A DNA stretch of 25,607 nt from Holophagaceae bacterium UBA1801 (lineage in GTDB: Bacteria; Acidobacteriota; Holophagae; Holophagales; Holophagaceae), in contig DCFP01000177.1 in NCBI GenBank assembly GCA_002319925.1, positions 1 through 25,607 on the forward strand. The letters are read 5' to 3'. The position numbers and the translations under genes were made by a program. The notes beneath the pieces were generated by a model. That model ran no database searches. It was not told where the DNA came from and saw only the letters and a program-made list of their open reading frames with translations. Shown piece after piece: positions 18,107 to 25,607 of this stretch (position 1 is its first letter; every line of letters begins with the position of its first letter).

Positions 18107-18370
18107 CTATTCGTGCGAGAAGACCATCTCCTTCACTTCGATGCCTTCGATGAGCTTCAGTTTGCCCACCATGCCCTGGCGGATCTCGTGACCGCCGATG
18201 ATCTCCAGCAGCACCACACCTTCGCCGGCGCAGTAGTTCTCGGCCACCTCATGGAGACCCAGGCGGGTCTTGATGTTGCAGCCGTATTCCGTGAAGACCT
18301 TCTGCACTTCGCCAGCGTTGCGGAGCCGGTTGGTGACGTGGATGCCGAGGATGACGTGATCAGCCTTCAT
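18107..18370 (-). CDS. Small ACT-like regulatory domain protein
   Basis: The 87-aa protein reads as one beta-alpha-beta-beta-alpha-beta unit: DHVILGIHVTNRL, then GEVQKVFTEYGCNIKTRLGL, then GVVLLEIIGG and GMVGKLKLIEGIEVKEMVFS. This pattern fits a single ACT-like domain, such as the stand-alone TM1266-type or the C-terminal domain of NikR. Such domains bind small ligands or metals and form dimers or tetramers. H40 and C47 with nearby acidic residues are conceivable ligands, but this is inference. CGGAG lies eight bases upstream of the ATG at 18370. It sits between the flavodiiron gene (59 bp upstream) and the MgtC-like gene (12 bp downstream). Confidence 0.65.
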   Translation of the reverse strand: MKADHVILGIHVTNRLRNAGEVQKVFTEYGCNIKTRLGLHEVAENYCAGEGVVLLEIIGGHEIRQGMVGKLKLIEGIEVKEMVFSHE

Positions 18371-18429
18371 GGTTGTCTCCGGTGAGTCGGTTCATCCTAG
18401 GAGAGAATCGGATCCAGGGAAACGGAAAA

Positions 18430-19662
18430 TCAGGCCCCCGCGCTCACTCGGCCGGAGATGCGCTCGCCGATGCGCTCGCCCAGGAGGTGACACTGCTCCA
18501 GTGTCTCGTCGCCCGGAACGTACTGGGTCTTGAGGCTGCCCGCCAGCTCCACATCCATGCTCGCCAGGACTTCTTCGATCTGCCGGATGCTCTCGCCGCT
18601 CCAGCCGTAGCTGCCGAAGGCCGCGCCCACGAGGTTCTTCCGCTTCAGGCCCTTCAGGTAGCAGAGGGCATCGGCCACGGTGGGAAACATCTGGTTGTTG
18701 AGGGTGGGGCTGCCCACCACCAGCGCGCCGGCCTCCAGGAGTTCCGTGGCGAGATCGGAACGGTGGGAACCCGAAAGGGGCATCACCTTCACGGAGGCAC
18801 CGCCGTGGATGAGACCCTCCGTGATGGCTCGGGCCATCACATCGGTGCTGTCCCACATGGAATCGTAGAGGACCACCGCCTTGTTGGACGGCTTCTGCGC
18901 CGCCCACTGGCGGTACCAGTCCAGCACCAGACCGAACTTAGAGCGCCAGATGGGGCCATGGTCCGGCAGGGCCATGGCGATGTCGAGCCCGGCGGCCTCG
19001 ACCTTGGCGAAGAGCTTGGTAATGAAGCCGCTGAAGGGCAGCAGGATGTTCGCGTAGTAGCGGGAAGCTTCCTCCTGCAAAAGGCCATCGGGCAGTTCCT
19101 CGGCGAAGCGCTCGGCGCTGGCCAGGTGCATGCCGAAGGCGTCCTGGCAGAAGAGCGCCTTCCGTTCCGGCACGTAGCTGAACATGCTGTCGGGCCAGTG
19201 GAGGAAGGGGGTCTGCATGAAGCGTACGCTGAGCGGGCCGGTGGCCGTGCCCTCGCCGCTGATGCGGATCTCGTCGCCATCCTTCACCGGGACGATGTTC
19301 AATTCGCCGCGGAAGTGCGCCCGCAGGGCTTCCACGCCCTTGGGGCTGGCGTAGACCTTTTCCGGTTTCGCCAGCTCGATGAGATCGGGCAGGCAGCCGC
19401 TGTGATCCATTTCCGCGTGGTTGCTGATGATGATGTCGATCTTCGCGGGATCCACCACGTCCTGGATGCGCGAGAGCAGCTCCTCCTTGAAGGGTGCCTT
19501 GACTGTGTCCACCAGGGTGATCTTCTCGCCCATGATCAGGTAGGCGTTGTACGTGGTTCCGCGCCCCGTGCGGTAGCCGTGGAAATCCCGCACGGACCAA
19601 TCGATGGCCCCCACCCAGTAAATGTCGTCAGCGATCCTTTGTGCCCTGAAAGGCGAACCCAT
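18430..19662 (-). CDS. Flavodiiron protein (A-type flavoprotein; O2/NO reductase)
   Basis: The 410-aa cytoplasmic enzyme reduces O2 to water or NO to N2O in anaerobes. The metallo-beta-lactamase-like domain (about 1-250) has the full diiron set: H82, E84, D86 and H87 in NHAEMDHSG, H155 in TPFLHWPDSMF, D174 and H235 in LPDHGPIW. The spacing matches the family (19 residues H155-D174, 61 residues D174-H235). The flavodoxin domain (about 262-400) starts with the FMN loop YDSMWDSTD and has GSPTLNNQMFP and FGSYGWSGE. No rubredoxin is fused or adjacent, so the electron donor is unknown; the window's ferredoxin is one candidate. The start at 19662 follows GAGGAG; the frame is open upstream to 19731. 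Confidence 0.95.
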   Translation of the reverse strand: MGSPFRAQRIADDIYWVGAIDWSVRDFHGYRTGRGTTYNAYLIMGEKITLVDTVKAPFKEELLSRIQDVVDPAKIDIIISNHAEMDHSGCLPDLIELAKPEKVYASPKGVEALRAHFRGELNIVPVKDGDEIRISGEGTATGPLSVRFMQTPFLHWPDSMFSYVPERKALFCQDAFGMHLASAERFAEELPDGLLQEEASRYYANILLPFSGFITKLFAKVEAAGLDIAMALPDHGPIWRSKFGLVLDWYRQWAAQKPSNKAVVLYDSMWDSTDVMARAITEGLIHGGASVKVMPLSGSHRSDLATELLEAGALVVGSPTLNNQMFPTVADALCYLKGLKRKNLVGAAFGSYGWSGESIRQIEEVLASMDVELAGSLKTQYVPGDETLEQCHLLGERIGERISGRVSAGA

Positions 19663-19810
19663 GGCGTTCTCCTCGATGCTGGAAGTTTGGGGTTCCAGGC
19701 CGCGGACAGACCGCCAGCGCACGGAAACCACGGCTTCCAGGTTCTAGGATGCCAGAAGCGGATGGATCGAGATTTCGTTGTGACGAACTGCAGTCTCGAT
19801 GGAAAAGCGG

Positions 19811-20050
19811 AACCACGAATTCACGCGAATACGCGCTCCGCGCGCGAATGGCACGAATGCATCACCATGGGCTACGGCGCAAGGCCCTCTGGGGCGAATG
19901 CCCCCGCGCCATAGGCGCGCTTCTCGGGACGGCGGCCCGGGCGGCCATAAAAGCCGTCCGATCCGCCGCCCCGAGAAGGGAGGGCCGGGGACTGTTCGGC
20001 CTATTCGTGAGATTCGCAGGGCCGTAAGGCCTTTCGTGAAATTTGTGGTT
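19811..20050. repeat. MITE-like nested palindromic intergenic element, about 240 bp
   Basis: Outer imperfect arms of about 48 bp (19811-19859 and 20003-20050) begin AACCACGAATTCACG and end TTTCGTGAAATTTGTGGTT. Inside are CTACGGCGC/GCGCCATAG (19872-19914) enclosing GGGGCGAATGCCCC. A 16-bp stem follows (19920-19935 with 19963-19978, one mismatch), enclosing GGGCGGC/GCCGTCC. The right arm has GGCC-GTAA-GGCC. There is no reading frame or transposase. It fills most of the 480-bp gap (19663-20142) between the nitroreductase stop and the flavodiiron start. No target-site duplication is clear. Confidence 0.75.
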
Positions 20051-20142
20051 ACTTCATCTTCGACTGAGTTTGCTTGGTAATCAGGTTGCAAATTCACTCG
20101 CGGGCGCACGGAGGGCACATTCGTGGTTCCAGTTTTTTTTCG

Positions 20143-20694
20143 TTAGAACGGAGTCCCCCATGTGCCCCTGCAGACGAGATCCTCCAGGGATTGCCGTGGT
20201 CGGGGGTTTGGTTGTTCCGCGGGATGACCCACCACCAGGATGCCCAGCACGAAGACATGGGAGGGGACCCTCAGCAAGGGCTTGATGGCCTCCTGGGTGT
20301 ACCAGCCGATCCAGCAAGAGCCTAGCTCCAGCTCCACGGCGCGCAGCATCATGTGATCCACGGCGATGGCCGTGTCGCGGATGACCCGCTTGGCATCCAT
20401 GCCTGAAGTCTCTTCGTCGAAGAGAATATCGGTCTCGGCGCGGGCCCCGAGATCGGCGCAGATGGCGATGTGCACGGGCGCCATGGTCATCCACTGCTGG
20501 TCATGGCTAACTTGGGCCAAGGCCCGCCGGGCGTCGGCATCCTCGACCACGATGAAGCGCCAGGGCTGGGAGTTGTTCCCCGAAGGAGCCTTCCGCGCTG
20601 CTTCCAGTAGCTCCCGCACCAGGGCTGGCTCCACGCGCTCCGGCGTGAATTTCCGGATGCTCCGGCGGAGTTCGATGGCGTCCTTCACGTTCAT
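20143..20694 (-). CDS. Nitroreductase family protein (FMN-dependent)
   Basis: The 183-aa protein is a compact FMN-dependent nitroreductase-family oxidoreductase. The N-terminal phosphate-binding motif is DAIELRRSIRKF (residues 5-16), followed by ARKAPSGNNSQPWRFIVVED, the canonical FMN-contacting segment. AIAVDHMMLRAVELELGSCW, then IGWY, matches the central helix and substrate-side strand, and the end carries LGILVVGHPAE. The natural substrate is unknown. The start at 20694 is supported by GGGGAGG seven bases upstream; a longer frame to 20724 has no such site. The gene is divergent from the sensor gene at 20907 and is separated from the flavodiiron gene downstream by the palindromic element. 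Confidence 0.9.
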   Translation of the reverse strand: MNVKDAIELRRSIRKFTPERVEPALVRELLEAARKAPSGNNSQPWRFIVVEDADARRALAQVSHDQQWMTMAPVHIAICADLGARAETDILFDEETSGMDAKRVIRDTAIAVDHMMLRAVELELGSCWIGWYTQEAIKPLLRVPSHVFVLGILVVGHPAEQPNPRPRQSLEDLVCRGTWGTPF

Positions 20695-20906
20695 AACCGG
20701 ACCTCCCCGTGGGTATTCCAGCACACCCGGTCCCCAAAAGGCAGGTCATAAATGTTTGCCCTGTATTGTCTTCATTTTATGTATTTGCAGGAAATAACGC
20801 GGACTTGGCCAAGGACCGATGAGTCGGATGATTCCGGTAGCCAAAGGTCTTTAGAAACGCAATCTACGCAGCCGCGACAGCCTTGGGTTCCGATGAGGCA
20901 GATCAG

Positions 20907-23309
20907 ATGCGAGGAAGTATTACAAGGTTTCTGGGTACAGGCCCTCGTCGGCCCAGCTGGCCTAGGTGGCTCCTGGCCGCGATCTGGTTTTCCCTTGCCT
21001 TGGTCTGCGGCCAGCTCCAGGCGAGTGATACCTCCACGCAATCGCCTTCCATTTCCCTAACGAAGGAGGAGAAGGCCTTTCTGGCTGGGCGGAAGATCAG
21101 GATAGGGGTGGATTCCGCCCGTCCGCCCTTCGAGTTCATCGATGGCAAGGGGGCTTACTCCGGCATCAGTGCCAGCTTCATCCAGGAATGCGCCAAGCGT
21201 ATCGGCCTGACCGTCGAGGTGGTGCCGAACCTGACCGTCGCCCAAGCCATGGGCAAGGCGATGGCCGGTGAGATAGATGTCATTCCCAAGATCACGCCCA
21301 CCCAGGACCGTGGGAAGAACATCCTTTTCACCGCTCCCTACAACTCGTTTCCGTCCGTGATCGTCAGCCGCAAGGACGCGAAATTCATCGGAGGCATCGA
21401 GGACCTGGGCGATCTAAAGGTGGGCGTGATGAAGGGGTTGGTGATCGAGGAACTCCTGAAGAAGGATCACCCCGGTCTTCCGCTCATCGCGCTACCGAAC
21501 GTCAAGGAAGCGCTGCTCGAACTCTCCACTGGCAAGATCGATGTCTTCATCGACAACCTCGGCACCGTCGCTTACAACATCGACCAGCTGGGGTTGACCA
21601 ATCTGAAAGTGGCCGCTCCCACGCCGTATACCACCGACCTGGCCTTCGGGGTGCGCAAGGACATGCCCTTGCTGTGCTCCGCCCTGGACAAGGCACTTGC
21701 CAGCATGTCCAACCAGGAGCGGGCCGTCATCAAGAGTCAGTGGCTGGGAACTCCCAGCCAAGTGAAGGTGGACTGGGGCCTCCTGGGTCCTCTGATCGGG
21801 GCCGCGGGGCTGGTGGCTCTGGTCATCCTGGCCTGGAATCAGCGTCTCCGGCGGGTGGTCCGGGAACGGGAACGCACCCAGCGGGAGTTGGAAGAGCATG
21901 CCCAGGCGCTGGAGGTTCAGTCCAGGATCAAGTCGCACCTCACGCGTTTGTCCACCGATCTGCAGGGGTGTCAGACCTTCGAAGAACTCGCAAAGACGTT
22001 CCTGGGGCAGATCGCGCCGTTGGCGGGCATCGCCTTCGGCTCCCTCCACATCCTGAACGAGGATGAGGGGCTTCTCCGGTTTGCAGGCGGCTATGGAGGA
22101 GCAGACCACGAACACGAGGGCAGGTCCTTCTTCATCGGCCAAGGTCTGATTGGACAGTGCGCTAAGAACAGCGCACCGATCGAGTTGACTGACCCGGATG
22201 GCATTCCCTTCAAGGCTGTTTCCGGGCGCGGCGGCCTGGTCCTCCGCGAGCTGCTGATCCTGCCCATCCGCAAAATGGAAAGGATGCTCGGCGTGGTTGC
22301 CCTAGCCACCCCGACGAGTTTCAGTGCGGAGCAGCGGGGCCTTCTGACTGAAGTCCTTCCCGCCCTAGCCTTGAATCTGGAAATCCTGGCGGGGAGCCTC
22401 GAGACACGGCGACTCCTCGATCGAAGCCAGGTCCAAGCGCATATCCTCGCGGATGCCGAACAGAGAAGCCGGATCATTCTGGATTCCATCAGTATGGGTA
22501 CCCTGCTCATCGATCCCAGGCGGGGGACCATCCTGGATGCGAATCCAGTGGCTGCCCGCATGATCGGAATGGAACGGGAGGCTCTCATCGGGCAAAACTG
22601 CCAGGTTTTCACCGGTCACCAAGCACCGGGCAAGATCGAGAACGCCGAGGATGTCCTGGTCAACGCCGAGGGCCGCGAGATCCCAGTCATCAAGAACGTG
22701 ATTCCGGTGGTCCTGGGAGGGCGGGATTTCTTGCTGGAAAGTTTCGTGGATATCTCCGTGCAGAGGGCGCTCGAGAACCAGCTGCGGGAATCCGGTGAGC
22801 AGCTCCAGATCGTCTCGAACGCCGTCATTCAAAGCCCCGCCGGTGTGCTGATCACGGACGAACGCGGCGCCATCGAGTATGTGAATCCCAAATTCGAACG
22901 GTTGACGGGTTATACCTGCGAGGAAGTGGTGGGGCAGAATCCACGCCTGTTGAAATCTGGTCTGCATTCGCGGGAATTTTACGAAGAGCTATGGACGACC
23001 CTCCTCGGCGGTCGTGAATGGCGCGGCGAATTCTGCAACCGGAAGAAGAACGGGGAGCTTTACTGGGAACAGGCCTCCATCTCTCCCATTCGGAGCGAAG
23101 GGGGCATGATCACTCACTTCGTATCCGTGTGGGAAGACATCACCGAACGCAAGCGTTTGGACGAGGAATTGAAAAAGAGCATGGACGAATTGGAACGGTT
23201 CACGCGGCTCACCGTGGACCGGGAAACGCGGATGGTTGAGCTGGAGGGGGAAGTGAACGCTCTTCTGGCCGAGGCCGGAAAGGCCGATCGCTATCCTCCA
23301 CGGGAATGA
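20907..23309 (+). CDS. Membrane sensor: periplasmic solute-binding domain, GAF, two PAS, no kinase domain
   Basis: The 800-aa product has a signal anchor (about 20-38). A family 3 solute-binding domain follows (62-285; RIGVDSARPPFEFIDGKGAY and DVIPKITPTQDRGKNILFTA), then a transmembrane span (290-312), a charged helix, a GAF domain (about 355-505) and two PAS domains (about 520-630 and 645-765, the second ending in VSVWEDITERKRLDEELKKS). It ends with ERFTRLTVDRETRMVELEGE and stops, with no HisKA, HATPase or GGDEF. The architecture suggests amino-acid-like ligand sensing outside and a second signal inside, with output passed to a partner. The start is ATG 20907 with GAGG eight bases upstream; TTG 20883 lacks support. 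The next sensor begins 43 bp later. Confidence 0.88.
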   Translation: MRGSITRFLGTGPRRPSWPRWLLAAIWFSLALVCGQLQASDTSTQSPSISLTKEEKAFLAGRKIRIGVDSARPPFEFIDGKGAYSGISASFIQECAKRIGLTVEVVPNLTVAQAMGKAMAGEIDVIPKITPTQDRGKNILFTAPYNSFPSVIVSRKDAKFIGGIEDLGDLKVGVMKGLVIEELLKKDHPGLPLIALPNVKEALLELSTGKIDVFIDNLGTVAYNIDQLGLTNLKVAAPTPYTTDLAFGVRKDMPLLCSALDKALASMSNQERAVIKSQWLGTPSQVKVDWGLLGPLIGAAGLVALVILAWNQRLRRVVRERERTQRELEEHAQALEVQSRIKSHLTRLSTDLQGCQTFEELAKTFLGQIAPLAGIAFGSLHILNEDEGLLRFAGGYGGADHEHEGRSFFIGQGLIGQCAKNSAPIELTDPDGIPFKAVSGRGGLVLRELLILPIRKMERMLGVVALATPTSFSAEQRGLLTEVLPALALNLEILAGSLETRRLLDRSQVQAHILADAEQRSRIILDSISMGTLLIDPRRGTILDANPVAARMIGMEREALIGQNCQVFTGHQAPGKIENAEDVLVNAEGREIPVIKNVIPVVLGGRDFLLESFVDISVQRALENQLRESGEQLQIVSNAVIQSPAGVLITDERGAIEYVNPKFERLTGYTCEEVVGQNPRLLKSGLHSREFYEELWTTLLGGREWRGEFCNRKKNGELYWEQASISPIRSEGGMITHFVSVWEDITERKRLDEELKKSMDELERFTRLTVDRETRMVELEGEVNALLAEAGKADRYPPRE

Positions 23310-23352
23310 AGGAATTTTCATTACGGAAGGAACCGGCCCCAAGGGGATCCCC

Positions 23353-25607
23353 ATGACATTCCTGGCCAATATGCGAATCCGGACAAAGGTGCTCACGGCC
23401 TTGCTGCCCCTGGCGGCGATGGTGCTGTTCGCCACCTTCTATTCCTCGATCCAGATGAACCGGATCGACACCAGATACACCAATCTGATGCAGCATCAGA
23501 GCAAGGCGGAAGTGGCCATCACAAGGTCCATTTCAAGGATGTACCGCTACGCGATGCTCCTCTACCGGGAAGTCCTAGAGGCCACTCCCGCGCAGACCCG
23601 GCAAACCGAGGCCGAGCTCGAAGCGACCTATGGCGAGTACGAGACGTACATGGCCGAGGCCGATCTGGCCATGTCCGGACGGTCGGAGCGAGTCGCGTCC
23701 CTCCGGGCTCAGTTCGAAGAGGTGGTCCGCATCTCCCGCGCCGTGCGTGACTACGCCATGCGCCAGGAGGACGATGCCGCACTCGCCCTCATGGATGGCG
23801 GGTTGGCGCAGAAACTGGAGAAGACCCGCCAGGATGAGACAACCTACGTGGATCAGTTGAGAAGTGAGATCGAGCGCGTCAACACGGAATACGCCGAAGA
23901 GACCGATCGAACCGTTCGCTACACCTGGGCCGTGATCAGCCTGGGCCTGCTGGGCTCCCTGCTCGCCACCATTCTGGTGGTGCGCCGCAACATCGTATCG
24001 GTGTTCCTCAATCTCCGCCGGAGCATCTTGGACGTGGCGGAAGGGCGGCTGGACCGGCCCATCGGCTACCTGGACCGCACCAACGAGGTAGGCGATATCG
24101 CGAGAGCCCTGTCGGTCCTCCAAGGAACGGCTCAGGAGCAGGAGGCCCAGACCTGGGTGAAGAATCAATCGGGGCTCTTGCTGGAGCGGCTCCAATCCAC
24201 CGTGGATTTTGAAGGCTTCAGCATGATTCTTATGAATCAGCTGTCCCAGGCCATTCCGCTCCTCTACGGAGCCTTTTTCCTGGCCGACGAGGACCAGAAA
24301 ACCTTCCGGCGCGTGGGCGGCTATGCCATCGAGGATACCGCCCATGGTCAAGTCTTCGCCCATGGCGAGGGCTTGATCGGACAGGCGGCCGTGGACAAGC
24401 GGCCTCTCACCTTCGCGTCCCTGTCCGAGGACCACCTGGAGATCCATGCAGGTTTGGGCACGCTCCAAGTGCGATCACTCCTTGTCCTGCCCGTGGTGGA
24501 CCAGGAAACCGTCACCGCCGTGCTGGAGCTGGCCCCCCTCGAACCCCTCGGCGTACGCCAGAAGGCGCTGCTCGACCTGATGCTGCCGAGCCTGGCGGCC
24601 CCCGTGGCGGTCCTGACGGCCAACCTCCGGACACGCAAACTGCTCATGGAGACCCAACGCCAGGCGGAGAGCCTCGCGGCTTCGGAGTGCCAGCTGACGG
24701 CTCGCAAGGAGGAGTTGGAAGCCATCAACGAGCAGATGGCGGAACAGGCCCGGCACCTGGCCGAGGCCGAGGAACGCTCCCGGCTGATCCTGGGATCCGT
24801 GAACGAAGGCATCGTGGGGCTCGGGAACAACGGCCGGATCACCTTCGTCAACCCGGTGGGTGCCCGCATGCTGGGCTACGAGCCCGAGGAGCTGACCGGC
24901 AAGCTGTTTCACGCTGAGGTCCACCATTCCTGGCCGGACGGCTCGCCCTATCCCAAGGAGGAATGCCCCATGTTCCACACCTCCTTCGACGGCCAACCTC
25001 GCGTGGTCAACGATGAGGTGCTCTGGCGGAAGGACGGCACCAACATTTCCGTGGAATACGCAACCACGCCCATCCTGAAGGATGGTTTGGTGACCGGCAC
25101 GGTGGTCTCCTTCCGGGATATCACCGAGCGGCTGCTGGCCGAGCAGGCTCTCCGGGAGAGCGAAGCGAGGAATCGCAGCATGCTGGAGGTGATGCCCGTC
25201 GGCGTGGCGATGGTGAACGAGCGGGGTGAGATCGAATTCTTGAACCATCACTTCGTCGAGATGTTCGGCTACAGGGCGGAAGACATTCCCACCGTTGCCC
25301 GTTGGTACGAGCTGGCCTACCCGGATCCCGAGTACCGAGCCCTGCGGCAGGCCGTATGGAACGCCGCCCTCGCGCGGGCTACCGCGGAAGGCGCCCCCAT
25401 CGAGCCCATCGATATGCGGATCACCTGCAAGGACGGCACCCTTCGTGACATCGTATTTTCCGGCGTCATGATCGGAACCCGCAACCTGGCCACCTGCATC
25501 GATATCACGGAGCGCAAGAAGGCCGAGCGGATGATGCAGGAGGCCAAGGAGATCGCGGAGGCGGCCTCTCAGGCCAAGGCGGACTTCCTGGCCAACATGA
25601 GCCACGA
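23353..25607 (+). CDS. Membrane sensor histidine kinase, N-terminal part (truncated by window end)
   Basis: The frame stays open from ATG 23353 to the last base, giving 751 residues plus two bases. Order: TM1 (13-34), an extracytoplasmic helical sensor (35-189, four-helix-bundle style), TM2 (190-211), HAMP (212-262), GAF (about 285-420), a coiled coil, PAS1 (about 476-600), PAS2 (about 610-725), then a helix ending in ADFLANMSHE, the H-box of a HisKA domain. The phospho-accepting His is the penultimate codon seen, so the kinase and any receiver domains lie beyond the window. AAGGGG lies eight bases before the start. The GAF domain resembles that of the preceding sensor, and the two are likely an operon. 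Confidence 0.9.
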   Translation, partial: MTFLANMRIRTKVLTALLPLAAMVLFATFYSSIQMNRIDTRYTNLMQHQSKAEVAITRSISRMYRYAMLLYREVLEATPAQTRQTEAELEATYGEYETYMAEADLAMSGRSERVASLRAQFEEVVRISRAVRDYAMRQEDDAALALMDGGLAQKLEKTRQDETTYVDQLRSEIERVNTEYAEETDRTVRYTWAVISLGLLGSLLATILVVRRNIVSVFLNLRRSILDVAEGRLDRPIGYLDRTNEVGDIARALSVLQGTAQEQEAQTWVKNQSGLLLERLQSTVDFEGFSMILMNQLSQAIPLLYGAFFLADEDQKTFRRVGGYAIEDTAHGQVFAHGEGLIGQAAVDKRPLTFASLSEDHLEIHAGLGTLQVRSLLVLPVVDQETVTAVLELAPLEPLGVRQKALLDLMLPSLAAPVAVLTANLRTRKLLMETQRQAESLAASECQLTARKEELEAINEQMAEQARHLAEAEERSRLILGSVNEGIVGLGNNGRITFVNPVGARMLGYEPEELTGKLFHAEVHHSWPDGSPYPKEECPMFHTSFDGQPRVVNDEVLWRKDGTNISVEYATTPILKDGLVTGTVVSFRDITERLLAEQALRESEARNRSMLEVMPVGVAMVNERGEIEFLNHHFVEMFGYRAEDIPTVARWYELAYPDPEYRALRQAVWNAALARATAEGAPIEPIDMRITCKDGTLRDIVFSGVMIGTRNLATCIDITERKKAERMMQEAKEIAEAASQAKADFLANMSH

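Noticed and set aside
18373..19914. A 513-codon plus-strand frame opposite the flavodiiron gene
   Set aside because: It is antisense to a gene with all diiron ligands and FMN motifs; high-GC codon bias commonly leaves the antisense frame open. Its product is repetitive in His, Gln, Gly and Val with no family motifs.
20695..20906. Possible c-di-GMP riboswitch: CAGGGCAAAC on the minus strand upstream of the nitroreductase
   Set aside because: Only the short CAGGGCAAAC-like piece is present; the GACGCAAAGCC half and the paired stems of the GEMM fold are missing. A CTTGGCCAAG palindrome at 20804-20813 is too short to interpret.
20883..23355. A single kinase split by a frameshift between the two tandem sensors
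   Set aside because: The second gene has its own ribosome site, signal anchor, HAMP, GAF and PAS domains, so joining the two would duplicate the whole membrane sensor.

Overview
The window is a GC-rich (by eye), gene-dense stretch of bacterial chromosome. It has about 20 genes on both strands, short intergenic gaps and good Shine-Dalgarno sites. The flavor (large GAF/PAS sensor kinases with a CHASE8-type HAMP linker, a flavodiiron protein, a small ferredoxin, a Bacteroidetes-like KAS III, zinc-ribbon proteins) suggests an Acidobacteriota member of the Holophaga/Geothrix type, an anaerobic or microaerobic heterotroph. That placement is inference from protein style; no rRNA or marker gene is present. 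No tRNA, rRNA, CRISPR array, prophage or transposase was found.

Layout. 1-6.5 kb: the tail of an unidentified gene, a bidirectional terminator, ssb (-), a class I glutamine amidotransferase/C26 peptidase (+), a minus-strand run of three zinc-finger proteins (B-box membrane protein, PH-domain protein, Tim44-like protein), the helicase HrpB (+) and a small four-Cys protein (-). 6.6-11.5 kb: an orphan KAS III preceded by two inverted repeats, a soluble GAF-GAF-HAMP hybrid histidine kinase with two receiver domains, and an OsmC-family protein. 11.5-14.6 kb: ferredoxin (-), a 102-bp tandem repeat with a hairpin in each unit, a Nudix hydrolase (-), a DUF2917 protein (-) divergent from an ArgP-like LysR regulator (+), a palindrome-rich gap, and a small unknown protein.

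14.9-20.7 kb: an exported papain-like protease with a lectin-like domain and a strong terminator, then a minus-strand cluster of a flavodiiron protein, a small ACT-like protein and an MgtC/DUF4010 membrane protein. A 240-bp MITE-like nested palindrome lies upstream, followed by a nitroreductase (-). 20.9 kb to the end: two tandem membrane sensors. The first (periplasmic solute-binding domain, TM, GAF, PAS, PAS) has no kinase domain. The second (four-helix sensor, HAMP, GAF, PAS, PAS) reaches its kinase H-box exactly where the window ends.

Themes. Redox and oxidative-stress functions recur (flavodiiron, OsmC, ferredoxin, nitroreductase), as does signal transduction (three large sensors). The least explained parts are the three-gene zinc-finger cluster, the flavodiiron/ACT/MgtC-DUF4010 cluster, the kinase-less sensor next to a kinase, and two unusual intergenic repeats.
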